DNA of 64,000 nt, from NCBI RefSeq assembly GCF_029975155.1, contig NZ_JARKPQ010000160.1, forward strand, positions 37,782 to 101,781. Direction: 5' to 3'. Made by a program: the position numbers and the translations under genes. The notes under the pieces are model-generated. The model made no database searches and was not told the DNA's origin. It saw only the letters and a program-made list of their open reading frames with translations. Of this stretch, positions 52,065 through 64,000 are shown piece by piece (position 1 is the stretch's first letter; each line of letters begins with the position of its first letter). The stretch comes from Propionicimonas sp. (GTDB lineage Bacteria; Actinomycetota; Actinomycetes; Propionibacteriales; Propionibacteriaceae).

Positions 52065-52933
52065 GGGGCGGGGCGGGTGAGCCACCACAGGTGCGCCAGC
52101 GCGGCGGTGAACAGGGCGGTGCCGAGCATGTGCAGCGCGACCAGCGCGGGCGGCAGGCCGAGGAAGTACTGCGCGTAGCCGACGGCACCCTGCAGCAGTT
52201 CGACCACCAGGAGCAGCACCACGGCGCGACGGACCGCAGGCTCCCGCCGTACCGGCCAGAGCAGGACGAGCGTCGTGGCGACCACCGCCCACACCGTCAA
52301 CGAGTGGACGCGGGCGGTCCAGAGCGTGTCCAGGCCGTTGCGGGCAGCGCCGCCGTCGCCGGAGTTGGGGCCAGCCCCGGTCACCACGATGCCGAGCAGC
52401 ACGGCCAGCAGGCCCAGTCCGGACGCCGCCAGCACCAGCCACCGGACGAGCGGGCGCGTTGCGACCGGCGGCATCTCGTGAGCGTCGTGCACCATCAGCA
52501 CGCAGAGCACGATCAGCGCGACCGAGACCACCATGTGCAGCCCCACCACCCACGGGTTCAGGGCAGTGAGCACCGACAGTCCGCCGATCACGGCCTGCGC
52601 CGGTATGCCCAGACCGGCCGCCAGCGCCGGGCCGCGGAGGCCGCGTCGGGGTCGGCCGGCCGCGTCCCGCGCCCGCCAGGCGGCGAGGAAGGTCCCGATC
52701 GCGACCGCCGCGAGCACGAAGGTCAGCAGCCGGTTGCCGAACTCGATGTAGGCGTGCAGCGGCGCGTCGCCGTGCGGGGTGTACGAGCCGGGCTCGCACT
52801 GCGGCCACGTGCTGCAGCCGAGCCCGGAGCCGGTGACCCGCACCAGGCCGCCGGTGACGACCAGGCCCATGTTCGCGACCAGGGACGCGACCGTCCAGCG
52901 CCGCAGGGCCGCGGGCGTGCCTACGAGGTCCAT
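52013..52933 (-). CDS. ctaA: Heme A synthase (CtaA/Cox15 family)
   Basis: MGLVVTGGLVRVTGSGLGCSTWPQCEPGSYTPHGDAPLHAYIEFGNRLLT, LHMLGTALFTAALAHLWWL; 3' end overlaps ctaB. Confidence 0.92.
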   Translation of the reverse strand: MDLVGTPAALRRWTVASLVANMGLVVTGGLVRVTGSGLGCSTWPQCEPGSYTPHGDAPLHAYIEFGNRLLTFVLAAVAIGTFLAAWRARDAAGRPRRGLRGPALAAGLGIPAQAVIGGLSVLTALNPWVVGLHMVVSVALIVLCVLMVHDAHEMPPVATRPLVRWLVLAASGLGLLAVLLGIVVTGAGPNSGDGGAARNGLDTLWTARVHSLTVWAVVATTLVLLWPVRREPAVRRAVVLLLVVELLQGAVGYAQYFLGLPPALVALHMLGTALFTAALAHLWWLTRPAPQKSSGSTAAAMNTIAR

Positions 52934-53679
52934 CGGAACACCTTCCTTGCCAGGACGAGGGCCCCCACGGCCCAGAGCAGGACGACGAGCAGCGGCCAGG
53001 GGTCGAAGCCGCCGTTCGCCCAGGTGCGCAGTGCCTCGCCCAGCGCCGTCGTCGGCAGGGCGCCCAGCAGCGGCTGCGCCCACGCGGGAAAGGCGGCGAG
53101 CGGCACCAGCAGACCACCCGCGGCGCCGAGCAGGTAGACCAGGTTCGCGAGGCCGAGGGTGAGTTCCGCGGACGCGCGTCCGGCGAGCGAGAGCGCCAGT
53201 CCCGCGAACGCCGCCAGCGCCAGCGGCACGACACCGGCGAGCACGAGGGTCTGCGGCCCCACGGGGCGCGGCGCCCAGCCGGCGAGGAGCCCGGCCACGA
53301 CGAGCACCACGGCCTGGCCGAGGGCGACCAGCGCGATCATCGCCGCCTTGCCGAGCAACAGGTCGGAACGACGCAGCGGGGTGGCCGCCAGCCGCTCCAG
53401 CACCCCGTAGCGGCGCTCGAACGCCGTGGTGATCGCGGGGGAGGTGAAGCCGCTGGACCAGAGCCCCAGCGCGATCACCGACGCCACGAACGGCTCGCGG
53501 GCGATGCCGAACCGGGCACCGAGCGCCGCCTGGCCGACCACCAGCGCGAGCGGAATGACCAGGGCCAGCAGCAGCTGCTCGCCGTTGCGGACCAGCAACC
53601 GGGTCTCCATCAGGGCGTGGCGCACGATCCGGCCCGCGCGGGGCGCTGGTGCCGCTGCCGGACGCAGGTCGAGGCTCAC
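52921..53679 (-). CDS. ABC-2 type transporter permease
   Basis: Six-TM-like; MSLDLRPAAAPAPRAGRIVRHALMETRLLVRNGEQLLLALVIPLALVVG...; overlaps ATPase gene. Confidence 0.9.
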   Translation of the reverse strand: MSLDLRPAAAPAPRAGRIVRHALMETRLLVRNGEQLLLALVIPLALVVGQAALGARFGIAREPFVASVIALGLWSSGFTSPAITTAFERRYGVLERLAATPLRRSDLLLGKAAMIALVALGQAVVLVVAGLLAGWAPRPVGPQTLVLAGVVPLALAAFAGLALSLAGRASAELTLGLANLVYLLGAAGGLLVPLAAFPAWAQPLLGALPTTALGEALRTWANGGFDPWPLLVVLLWAVGALVLARKVFRWTS

Positions 53680-54383
53680 CGCCCACCTCCGGGCGTGGTC
53701 AGGTCGAGGAACAGCTGTTCGAGGCTGCGGTCCGCGGTGAGCTCCGCGACGGTCCCGGTCGCCACCTGGTGGCCGGCGTTCAGCAGCACGACCCGGTCGG
53801 CCAGCCGCTCGGCCTCGTCCATGGCATGGGTGGTCAGCAGCACGGCGACGCCGGCGTCGCGGAGGTTGCGGATCAGCGCCCACACCTGTTGGCGGACGTG
53901 CGGGTCGAGGCCCGCGGTGGGTTCGTCGAGGAACAGCAGTCGGGGGCGTCCGACGATGGCGCCGGCGAGGTTCACCAGCTGCTGCTGGCCACCGGAGAGC
54001 CGACGGTAGGGCGTGGCCGCGAACAGCTCGATGCCCAACTCCGCGACCAGCTCGGCGACGGGCAGGGGAGCGGCGTAGAGCGAGGCCAGGTAGCTGAGCA
54101 GTTCGCGCGGGCGGACGCCGGACCACGCTCCGGTCGACTGGGGCATCAGACCCACGCCGTCGTTGGCGGACGGCGCCCCCGCGGGCCGGCCGAGCACGTC
54201 GATCCGGCCGGAGTCGGGCACCAGCAGCCCGGTGCAGCACCGGATCATGGTGGTCTTGCCGGCCCCGTTCGGACCGAGGACGGCGGTCACCTCGCCGGCC
54301 GCGGCGGTCAGGCTCAGCCCGGCCAGGATCTCCCGTCCACCCAGGCTCAGCCGGACGTCGGCGAGGGTCAGGACAGCGGGCAC
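53676..54383 (-). CDS. ABC transporter ATP-binding protein
   Basis: VTAVLGPNGAGKTTMIRCCTGLL, YRRLSGGQQQLVNLAGAIVGRPRLLFLDEPTAGLDPHVRQQVW. Confidence 0.94.
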   Translation of the reverse strand: MPAVLTLADVRLSLGGREILAGLSLTAAAGEVTAVLGPNGAGKTTMIRCCTGLLVPDSGRIDVLGRPAGAPSANDGVGLMPQSTGAWSGVRPRELLSYLASLYAAPLPVAELVAELGIELFAATPYRRLSGGQQQLVNLAGAIVGRPRLLFLDEPTAGLDPHVRQQVWALIRNLRDAGVAVLLTTHAMDEAERLADRVVLLNAGHQVATGTVAELTADRSLEQLFLDLTTPGGGR

Positions 54384-54460
54384 CCGCTCAGTGTAGGGAA
54401 GCGGGAACGCCGCTGCCCGGCCCCCTCGCGGGAACCGGGCAGCGGACGGGATCGGACGGG

Positions 54461-57004
<2,544 letters not shown>

Positions 57005-57200
57005 GATGCTTCCTTTGAAGGTGGTTGCTGGTTGTCGGCGACCTGTCACCTTTGACAAGACAAAGTCACCGCCAGCACTCTACGACGCCATGTCGTAGGA
57101 GAGGTAAACCTGCCATCTGCTGGAAAGTGCGGTCTTGCCATCCGGGCGTGTGCCTCGCGGTCGAGTTGAGGTGGGCGGAGAATAAGGTAAGAATGGCGTT

Positions 57201-57920
57201 GTGAAAAGCGATCCGGAACTGGACGCCGACGCCGTCGCGGCGGAGGCCGAGCAGCAGGCCGAGGACGCTTCCACGCGCAGCAGGGTCGCCCGTTCGATCC
57301 TGCAGCACGGTCCGTCCACGGCCAACGACCTCGCGCGGCGTCTGGGGCTCACCCCGGCCGCCGTGCGGCGCCACCTCACCGTCCTGGCGAGCACCGGGCA
57401 GGTGACCAGTCGCGAGCAGCGGGTCTACGGGCACCGCGGCCGCGGTCGTCCCGCGAAGGTCTTCGCGCTCACCGACGCCGGCAGGGCCGAGTTCTTCCAG
57501 GCCTATGACCGGCTGGCGATCGAGGCCATCGACTACCTGCGCGAGGTGGCCGGGCCGAGCGCCGTCGAGCAGTTCGCCGCGCAGGTCGCGGACGCGGTGT
57601 CCACGAGGTTCCGCAGCATCGCCGCGGAATACGACACCCCCACCGAGGCGTTGGTGGAGGCGTTGACCGCCGAGGGCTTCGTCGCGTCCCTGCAGCCCGT
57701 GGCCTCCGGCGTCCAGCTGTGTCAGTACCACTGTCCGGTCGCCCACGTGGCGGCCGCGTTCCCGCAGCTGTGCGAGGCAGAGACCAGGGCGTTCGCGACG
57801 CTGCTGGACTCCCACGTGCAGCGGCTGGCGACCATCGCGCACGGCGACGGGGTGTGCACCACCCACGTGCCGCGGCCGGTGTCGGCGGCCATGCATCCGA
57901 CTACCAGCGAAAAGGGTTGA
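57201..57920 (+). CDS. sufR: Fe-S cluster-sensing HTH transcriptional regulator SufR
   Basis: [36 protein letters not shown] wHTH; C-terminal [22 protein letters not shown] Cys cluster; start of suf operon. Confidence 0.92.
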   Translation: MKSDPELDADAVAAEAEQQAEDASTRSRVARSILQHGPSTANDLARRLGLTPAAVRRHLTVLASTGQVTSREQRVYGHRGRGRPAKVFALTDAGRAEFFQAYDRLAIEAIDYLREVAGPSAVEQFAAQVADAVSTRFRSIAAEYDTPTEALVEALTAEGFVASLQPVASGVQLCQYHCPVAHVAAAFPQLCEAETRAFATLLDSHVQRLATIAHGDGVCTTHVPRPVSAAMHPTTSEKG

Positions 57921-57924
57921 CGAT

Positions 57925-59367
57925 ATGACTTCCACTGCTCCGGTCGCACCGGGCCTGGGTGCCACCCAGGAAGAGCACCTGAAGGCCCTCGGCCACTACC
58001 AGTACGGCTGGCGGGACTCCGACATCGCGGGCGCGACGGCCCGGCGCGGCCTCACCGAGGACGTCGTCCGCAACATCTCCGCGCTGAAGGACGAGCCGGA
58101 GTGGATGCTGAACACCCGGCTGAAGGCCCTGAAGCTGTTCGACCGCAAGCCCATGCCCGCCTGGGGCGCGGACCTGTCCGGGATCGACTTCGACAACATC
58201 AAGTACTTCGTGCGCTCGACCGAGAAGCAGGCCCAGACCTGGGACGACCTGCCCGACGACATCAAGCGCACCTACGACCGCCTGGGCATCCCCGAGGCCG
58301 AGAAGGCACGGCTGGTGGCCGGCGTGGCCGCGCAGTACGAGTCCGAGGTGGTCTACCACAAGATCAACGAGGAACTGGAGCGCCAGGGCGTGATCTTCCT
58401 CGACACCGACACCGGCCTGAAGGAGCACCCCGAGATCTTCGAGGAGTACTTCGCGTCGGTGATCCCGGTGGGGGACAACAAGTTCGCGTCCCTGAACACC
58501 GCGGTGTGGTCGGGCGGCTCGTTCGTCTACGTGCCGAAGGGCGTCCACGTCTCGATTCCGCTGCAGGCCTACTTCCGGATCAACACCGAGAACATGGGCC
58601 AGTTCGAGCGGACGCTGATCATCGCCGACGAGGGCTCCTACGTGCACTACGTCGAGGGCTGCACGGCGCCGATCTACTCGTCCGACTCGCTGCACTCGGC
58701 GGTGGTCGAGATCATCGTGAAGAAGAACGCCCGGGTGCGGTACACCACGATCCAGAACTGGTCGACGAACGTGTACAACCTCGTCACCAAGCGCGCCACC
58801 TGCTCCGACGGCGCGACCATGGAGTGGATCGACGGCAACATCGGCTCCAAGGTGACGATGAAGTACCCGGCCGTCTACCTGCTCGGCGAGCACTCCCGCG
58901 GCGAGACGCTGTCGATCGCCTTCGCCGGCGAGGGCCAGCACCAGGACGCCGGCTCGAAGATGGTGCACGCCGCGCCGCACACGTCGTCCTCGATCATCAG
59001 CAAGTCGGTCGCGCGCTCCGGTGGCCGCTCGTCCTACCGCGGCCTCGTGCAGGTGCAGGAGGGTGCGCACCACTCCGCCAGCTCGGTGAAGTGCGACGCG
59101 CTGCTGGTCGACAACGTGTCCCGTTCCGACACCTACCCCTACGTCGACGTCCGTGAGGACGACGTGTCGATGGCCCACGAGGCCACCGTGTCGAAGGTGA
59201 GCGAGGACCAGCTCTTCTACCTGATGAGCCGGGGCATGGGCGAGGACGAGGCCATGGCGATGATCGTGCGCGGCTTCGTGGAGCCGATCGCCCGCGAACT
59301 GCCGATGGAGTACGCGCTCGAACTGAACCGCCTGATCGAGCTGCAGATGGAAGGGGCCGTGGGCTGA
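57925..59367 (+). CDS. sufB: Fe-S cluster assembly protein SufB
   Basis: [68 protein letters not shown]. Confidence 0.97.
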   Translation: MTSTAPVAPGLGATQEEHLKALGHYQYGWRDSDIAGATARRGLTEDVVRNISALKDEPEWMLNTRLKALKLFDRKPMPAWGADLSGIDFDNIKYFVRSTEKQAQTWDDLPDDIKRTYDRLGIPEAEKARLVAGVAAQYESEVVYHKINEELERQGVIFLDTDTGLKEHPEIFEEYFASVIPVGDNKFASLNTAVWSGGSFVYVPKGVHVSIPLQAYFRINTENMGQFERTLIIADEGSYVHYVEGCTAPIYSSDSLHSAVVEIIVKKNARVRYTTIQNWSTNVYNLVTKRATCSDGATMEWIDGNIGSKVTMKYPAVYLLGEHSRGETLSIAFAGEGQHQDAGSKMVHAAPHTSSSIISKSVARSGGRSSYRGLVQVQEGAHHSASSVKCDALLVDNVSRSDTYPYVDVREDDVSMAHEATVSKVSEDQLFYLMSRGMGEDEAMAMIVRGFVEPIARELPMEYALELNRLIELQMEGAVG

Positions 59368-59398
59368 GCCCGCGGCTGCGAACGAGAGAGAAGAAGCG

Positions 59399-60592
59399 TT
59401 GACTGCTGTGCCCAATGTCGCCGAGGCGGTGGAGACGAAAGTCGAGTCCCACCTGCACCCCGTCGCGTCCTTCGACCTTGCCGACCACCCGGTGCCCACC
59501 GGCCGCGAGGAGGTGTGGCGGTTCACCCCGCTGCGCCGGCTGCGCGGCATGCTGGACGGGACGCCGAGCACCGCGCACCTGGGCGTGCACACCACGCTGC
59601 CGGACGGCGTGAGCGTACGCGAGATCACGACGGCCGAGGCCGTCGCCCTCGGTGTGCCTGCTCCGGTGGACCGGCCGTCCGCGCTCGCCGTGGCGCAGGC
59701 CGGAGGCGCGATCCTGGTCGAGGTGCCGCCGGGCAGGGAGCTGCACGAGCCGGTGCTCGTCGAACTGGCCGGTTCCGGTCTCGACGAGCAGGTCTACGGC
59801 CAGGTGGTGTTCTCCGTCGGCGCCTACGCCGGCGCGACGATCGTGCTGCGGCACACCGGCTCGGCGCGCTATGCGTCCAGCGTGTCCGTGCTGGTCGGTG
59901 AGGGTGCGAACCTCAACTTCGTCGGCCTGCAGGACTGGGCGGACGACACCGTCCACGTCGGGCACGTCGGGCTCAGGATCGGCAGGGACGCCCGGGTGCG
60001 CACGGTCACCGCGAGCCTCGGGGGCGACCTGGTGCGGCTGGTGGAGACCGCCGAGTACGAGGGACCCGGCGGTGAGCTGGAGCAGTTCGGCCTCTACTTC
60101 GTCGACGCCGGCCAGCACATCGAGCACCGGCTGTTCGTCGACCACAACGCCCCGCACACCCGCAGCCGGGTCGACTACCGCGGCGCGCTGCAGGGCAAGG
60201 GCGCGCACTCGGTGTGGGTGGGCGACGTGCTGATCCGCACCGTGGCCGAGGGCATCAACACCTACGAGACCAACAAGAACCTCGTCCTCACCGACGGCTG
60301 CCGGGCCGACTCGGTGCCGAACCTGGAGATCGAGACCGGGGAGATCGAGGGCGCCGGCCACTCCTCGACCACCGGCCGCTTCGACGACGAGCAGCTGTTC
60401 TACCTGCGTTCCCGGGGCATCCCCGAGGACGAGGCGCGCCGGCTGGTCGTGCACGGCTTCTTCGCCGACATCATCCGGCGGATCGGGGTTCCCGAGGTGG
60501 AGACCCGGCTGCTGGCGGCGGTGGAGAAGGAGCTGGAGATCATCGTCGGCCCTTCGGCCGGCTCAGGGAGCGATGAGGCGGGTGCCGCGTGA
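59399..60592 (+). CDS. sufD: Fe-S cluster assembly protein SufD
   Basis: EVWRFTPLRRLRGMLDG; DHNAPHTRSRVDYRGALQGKGAHSVWVGDVLIRTVAEGINTYETNKNLVLTDGCRADSVPNLEIETGEI. Confidence 0.95.
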   Translation: MTAVPNVAEAVETKVESHLHPVASFDLADHPVPTGREEVWRFTPLRRLRGMLDGTPSTAHLGVHTTLPDGVSVREITTAEAVALGVPAPVDRPSALAVAQAGGAILVEVPPGRELHEPVLVELAGSGLDEQVYGQVVFSVGAYAGATIVLRHTGSARYASSVSVLVGEGANLNFVGLQDWADDTVHVGHVGLRIGRDARVRTVTASLGGDLVRLVETAEYEGPGGELEQFGLYFVDAGQHIEHRLFVDHNAPHTRSRVDYRGALQGKGAHSVWVGDVLIRTVAEGINTYETNKNLVLTDGCRADSVPNLEIETGEIEGAGHSSTTGRFDDEQLFYLRSRGIPEDEARRLVVHGFFADIIRRIGVPEVETRLLAAVEKELEIIVGPSAGSGSDEAGAA

Positions 60593-60924
60593 GCTTCGTC
60601 CGCGCGTGTGCGGTCGCCGAGGTGCCGGTGGGGGCCGCCATCCCGGTGGACCTCGGCGGTGACGCCGACATCGCCGTGGTGAACACGGTGGAGGGCTTCT
60701 TCGCGATCCGGGACGTGTGCTCCCACGCGGAGGTGCCGCTCACCGACGGCGAGGTCGACGGTTGCACGATCGAGTGCTACATGCACGGCTCCCGCTTCGA
60801 CCTGCGCACAGGGCAGCCGCTGGAACTCCCGGCGACCCAGCCCGTCCCGACCTACCCCGTCCGCGTGGACGAGGGCAGCGTCTTCATTGACCCAGACAAT
60901 CCGATCGAGTACCAGGAGCAGTAA
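60589..60924 (+). CDS. Rieske-type non-heme ferredoxin in suf operon
   Basis: IRDVCSHAEVPLTDGEVDGCTIECYMHGSRFDLRTGQPL (C-x-H, C-x2-H). Confidence 0.93.
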   Translation: MSFVRACAVAEVPVGAAIPVDLGGDADIAVVNTVEGFFAIRDVCSHAEVPLTDGEVDGCTIECYMHGSRFDLRTGQPLELPATQPVPTYPVRVDEGSVFIDPDNPIEYQEQ

Positions 60925-61692
60925 GTGTCAGAACTCCGCATCAGCGACCTGCGCGTCGAGGTCCAGACCGAGAGCGGGCCGAAGGAGATCCTCAAGGGGG
61001 TCAACCTCACCGTCCGCAGCGGCGAGGTGCACGCCATCATGGGCCCGAACGGCTCCGGCAAGTCCACCCTGGCCTACTCGATCGCCGGCCACCCCAAGTA
61101 CGTGATCACCGGTGGCTCGGTGACCCTCGACGGCGTCGAGCTGACCACGCTCACCGTCGACGAGCGCGCCCGAGCGGGGCTGTTCCTCGCCATGCAGTAC
61201 CCGATCGAGGTGCCCGGGGTGTCGGTGGCGAACTTCCTGCGCACGGCGAGGACAGCCCTGAGCGGCGAGGCGCCGAAGGTGCGCACCTGGGTGAAGGACG
61301 TGAACGTCGCTCTGGAGCGGGTCGGCCTGGACGGCTCTTTCGCCGCCCGCTCGCTGAACGAGGGCTTCTCCGGCGGCGAGAAGAAGCGCAACGAGATCGC
61401 GCAGCTCGAACTGCTGAACCCCAAGTTCGCGATCCTCGACGAGACCGACTCCGGCCTCGACATCGACGCGCTGCGGATCGTCTCCGAAGGCGTCAACCGG
61501 TACACCGCGCAGGGCGATCGCGGCCTGCTGCTGATCACGCACTACACGCGGATCCTGAACTACATCAAGCCCGACTTCGTGCACGTGTTCGTGGACGGTC
61601 AGGTCGTCGAGGAGGGCGGCGTGGAGCTGGCCGACCGGCTCGAGATCGAGGGCTACGACCGGTTCGTCCGCGCGGCCAGGGTCGATGCCTGA
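60925..61692 (+). CDS. sufC: Fe-S cluster assembly ATPase SufC
   Basis: VHAIMGPNGSGKSTLAYSIAGHPKYVITGGSVTLDG, GFSGGEKKRNEIAQLELLNPKFAILDETDSGLDIDALRIV. Confidence 0.97.
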   Translation: MSELRISDLRVEVQTESGPKEILKGVNLTVRSGEVHAIMGPNGSGKSTLAYSIAGHPKYVITGGSVTLDGVELTTLTVDERARAGLFLAMQYPIEVPGVSVANFLRTARTALSGEAPKVRTWVKDVNVALERVGLDGSFAARSLNEGFSGGEKKRNEIAQLELLNPKFAILDETDSGLDIDALRIVSEGVNRYTAQGDRGLLLITHYTRILNYIKPDFVHVFVDGQVVEEGGVELADRLEIEGYDRFVRAARVDA

Positions 61693-62953
61693 GCAACTGC
61701 CCGGCTACGACGTCGAGGCCGTCCGCGCCGACTTCCCCATCCTGAAGCGCAGGGTGGGGGAGTGGCCGCTGGCCTACCTCGACTCGGCGAACACCTCCCA
61801 GAAGCCCGCGCGGGTGGTCGAGGCGATCGCCCGGCACTACCTCGAGCACAACGCCAACGTCGCCCGCGCCATGCACACGCTGGGCAGCGAGGCGACCGAG
61901 GCGTTCGAAGGAGCCCGGGCGAAGGTCGCGGCGTTCATCGGCGCGGCGGGGCCGCAGGAGGTCGTGTTCACCAAGAACGCGTCCGAGGCGCTGAACCTGG
62001 CCGCGCACACCCTCGGCGGGCGGCTGGCGCCCGGGGACGAGATCGTCATCACGGTGGCCGAGCACCACTCCAACATCGTGCCGTGGCAGTTGCTCGCGCA
62101 GCGTACCGGCGCGGTCCTGCGCTGGTTCGACATCACCGCGGACGGCCGGCTCGACCTGGAGCGGGCGGTCGCCGAGGGTCTGATCAACGAGCGCACCCGG
62201 ATCGTGGCGGTGGCGTGGGTCTCGAACGTGCTGGGCACGGTGAACCCGGTCGCCGAGATCGCCGGAATGGCGCACCGGGTGGGCGCGCACGTCGTCGTGG
62301 ACGGCTCCCAGGGCGTCCCGCAGTTGCCCACCGACGTCGCGACGCTCGGAGCCGACCTGCTGGCGTTCACCGGCCACAAGATGCTCGGCCCGACCGGCAT
62401 CGGCGTGCTCTGGGGACGGTACGACCTGCTGGAGACCCTGCCGCCGTTCCTCGGCGGCGGCGAGATGATCGAGGTCGTGAAGCTGAGTGGGTCGACCTTC
62501 GCGCCGCCACCGCGGCGGTTCGAGGCCGGCACGCCGCCGATCGCGCAGGCCGTGGGCCTGGGCGCGGCGATCGACTACCTCGAGACGCTCGGCATGGCCA
62601 ACGTCGCCGCGCACGAGCAGCAGGTCACGGCCTACGCGCTGGAGCGGCTGCAGCGGGTCGAGGGCGTGTCGATCCTCGGGCCGACCGAGGCCGTCGACCG
62701 GGGCGGGGCCATCGCGTTCACCCTGACCGCGGCGGACGGCACCGACGTGCATCCGCACGACGTGATGCAGTTCCTGGACGCCCGCGGCATCGCCGTCCGT
62801 GGCGGGCACCACTGCGCGCGTCCCCTGCACGAACGGCTCGGGCTCACCGCGTCCACGCGGGCTTCTGGGTATCTGTACACCACGGAGGCCGAGTTCGACG
62901 CGCTCGCCGACGGCCTGGCCTACGTCCGCGACTTCTTCGGAGGCAGACGATGA
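61685..62953 (+). CDS. sufS: SufS-type cysteine desulfurase
   Basis: VRADFPILKRRVGEWPLAYLDSANTSQKP, AFTGHKMLGPTGIGVLWG, VRGGHHCARPLHERLG. Confidence 0.97.
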   Translation: MPEQLPGYDVEAVRADFPILKRRVGEWPLAYLDSANTSQKPARVVEAIARHYLEHNANVARAMHTLGSEATEAFEGARAKVAAFIGAAGPQEVVFTKNASEALNLAAHTLGGRLAPGDEIVITVAEHHSNIVPWQLLAQRTGAVLRWFDITADGRLDLERAVAEGLINERTRIVAVAWVSNVLGTVNPVAEIAGMAHRVGAHVVVDGSQGVPQLPTDVATLGADLLAFTGHKMLGPTGIGVLWGRYDLLETLPPFLGGGEMIEVVKLSGSTFAPPPRRFEAGTPPIAQAVGLGAAIDYLETLGMANVAAHEQQVTAYALERLQRVEGVSILGPTEAVDRGGAIAFTLTAADGTDVHPHDVMQFLDARGIAVRGGHHCARPLHERLGLTASTRASGYLYTTEAEFDALADGLAYVRDFFGGRR

Positions 62954-63405
62954 GCGTGGAAGCCATGTACCAGGAGATCATCCTCGACCACTACAAGGCC
63001 AAGCACCACAGCGGCCTGCGCGAGCCGTACCAGGCGCAGGTGACGCACGTGAACCCCACGTGCGGCGACGAGGTGATGCTGCGTGTCGCACTCGACGGTG
63101 ACCGGGTGGTCGACGTGTCCTACGAGGGCGTCGGCTGCTCGATCTCGCAGGCGTCCACGTCGGTGATGACCGACCTGGTGATCGGCAGGACGGTGGCCGA
63201 GGCGCTCGACCTGCACACCGAGTTCACCGAGATGATGCACAGCCAGGGCAGGGCCGAGCCCGACGAGGAGCGCCTGGAGGACGCGGTGGCGTTCGTCGGC
63301 GTCGCCCAGTTCCCCGCCCGGGTGAAGTGCGCGCTGTTGGGCTGGTCGGCGTTCAAGGACGCCGCGGCGCAGGCCCTCGCCGCCGAAGGGAAGGAATCCG
63401 AATGA
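62950..63405 (+). CDS. sufU: SufU-type Fe-S scaffold/sulfurtransferase
   Basis: MYQEIILDHYKAKHHSGL, VNPTCGDEVMLRVALDGDRVVDVSYEGVGCSISQASTSVM, ARVKCALLGWSAF. Confidence 0.96.
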   Translation: MSVEAMYQEIILDHYKAKHHSGLREPYQAQVTHVNPTCGDEVMLRVALDGDRVVDVSYEGVGCSISQASTSVMTDLVIGRTVAEALDLHTEFTEMMHSQGRAEPDEERLEDAVAFVGVAQFPARVKCALLGWSAFKDAAAQALAAEGKESE

Positions 63406-63773
63406 CCCAGTACCCCCGTCCGTCCGATCTGGTCCAGGACACGTTCCCCGATGCGGCCACCGCGGCGCCGAGCGAGGAGGACGTGCTCGAGGCGATGAAG
63501 GACGTCGTCGACCCCGAGTTGATGGTGAACGTCGTCGACCTCGGACTCGTCTACGGCGTGACCATCGACGAGCAGAACAACGCCACCATTGACATGACCC
63601 TCACGTCGCCCACCTGTCCGCTCACCGACCGGCTCGAGTACGACACCCAGCTGGCCCTGGAGGGGCTGGTGAACTCGGTGACGATCAACTGGGTCTGGCT
63701 GCCGCCGTGGACCCTGGAGATGATCACCGAGGACGGCCGCGAGCAGCTGCGCTCGATCGGCTACAACCTGTAG
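63402..63773 (+). CDS. sufT: Metal-sulfur cluster assembly factor (DUF59/SufT-like)
   Basis: VLEAMKDVVDPELMVNVVDLGLVYGVTID, TLTSPTCPLTDRLE. Confidence 0.93.
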   Translation: MTQYPRPSDLVQDTFPDAATAAPSEEDVLEAMKDVVDPELMVNVVDLGLVYGVTIDEQNNATIDMTLTSPTCPLTDRLEYDTQLALEGLVNSVTINWVWLPPWTLEMITEDGREQLRSIGYNL

Positions 63774-63784
63774 TCCTCCCCGCT

Positions 63785-63834
63785 CACCGTTGGTCGGCTC
63801 ATCCTCACCGTTGGTCGAGCCTGTCGAGACCCCT
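63785..63834 (+). repeat. Dispersed palindromic repeat, copy G (with partial tandem copy)
   Basis: CACCGTTGGTCGGCTC then CACCGTTGGTCGAGCCTGTCGAGACCCC. Confidence 0.75.
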
Positions 63835-63849
63835 TCCCCTTCCGCAAAT

Positions 63850-63876
63850 AATCTGATATCACTTAGCTATCAGATT
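63850..63876. promoter_or_regulatory. Operator-like dyad upstream of final partial gene
   Basis: AATCTGATA-tcacttagc-TATCAGATT, 9-bp perfect arms, ~22 bp before ATG 63899. Confidence 0.6.
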
Positions 63877-63898
63877 TCTAGTGAGGGAGTGAGCCTCG

Positions 63899-64000
63899 AT
63901 GTCCGAACAAGACCTGCCCCGCGACGCCCAGGAGACCGTTGGTGGTGAGCCGGCCGGCGTGCCGGTGGGCCATGAAGGCACCCGGGTCGAGATCGAGGAG
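63899..64000 (+). CDS. Start of an unidentified CDS, truncated by window edge
   Basis: GAGGGAG RBS, ATG, MSEQDLPRDAQETVGGEPAGVPVGHEGTRVEIEE..., open to window end. Confidence 0.6.
   Translation, partial: MSEQDLPRDAQETVGGEPAGVPVGHEGTRVEIEE

Overview
64 kb window of a high-GC actinobacterial chromosome (Propionibacteriales-like by gene content; taxonomy is inference). Most of it is conserved core: the dcw tail (ftsW-murG-murC-ftsQ-ftsZ-pgeF-sepF-yggT-wag31), traR/dksA, lspA, rluD, pyk, pdtaR, polA, rpsA, coaE, uvrB, uvrA, uvrC, rapZ-yvcK-whiA, gap-pgk-tpi-secG, rbpA, pgl-opcA-zwf, ctaB/ctaA, a two-gene ABC exporter, hppA, and sufR-B-D-Rieske-C-S-U-T. The accessory segment is ~12.9-20.0 kb, between a Zn-alcohol dehydrogenase and a tRNA-Leu(CAA). 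It has visibly lower GC, several damaged genes and many small secreted or membrane ORFs. The best candidate for an undescribed system lies there (15.7-19.9 kb): a histidine kinase/LuxR-type regulator pair, a divergent 57-aa secreted two-Cys peptide, a 55-aa membrane peptide, a 237-aa secreted protein with a hydrophobic six-Cys Gly/Ala-rich tail resembling halocin-C8-like 'immunity/bacteriocin fusion' precursors, and a trypsin-like lipoprotein protease. Other points of note: a metallopeptidase-like ORF split by one in-frame TAG, an intact VapC-type PIN toxin behind a broken Phd-like antitoxin, a dispersed palindromic repeat family (CCGCTGGTCGAGCYTGTCGAGACC), and a ~74-bp inverted repeat between tpiA and secG. 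All calls were made by eye from the sequence and ORF track; no database searches were run.
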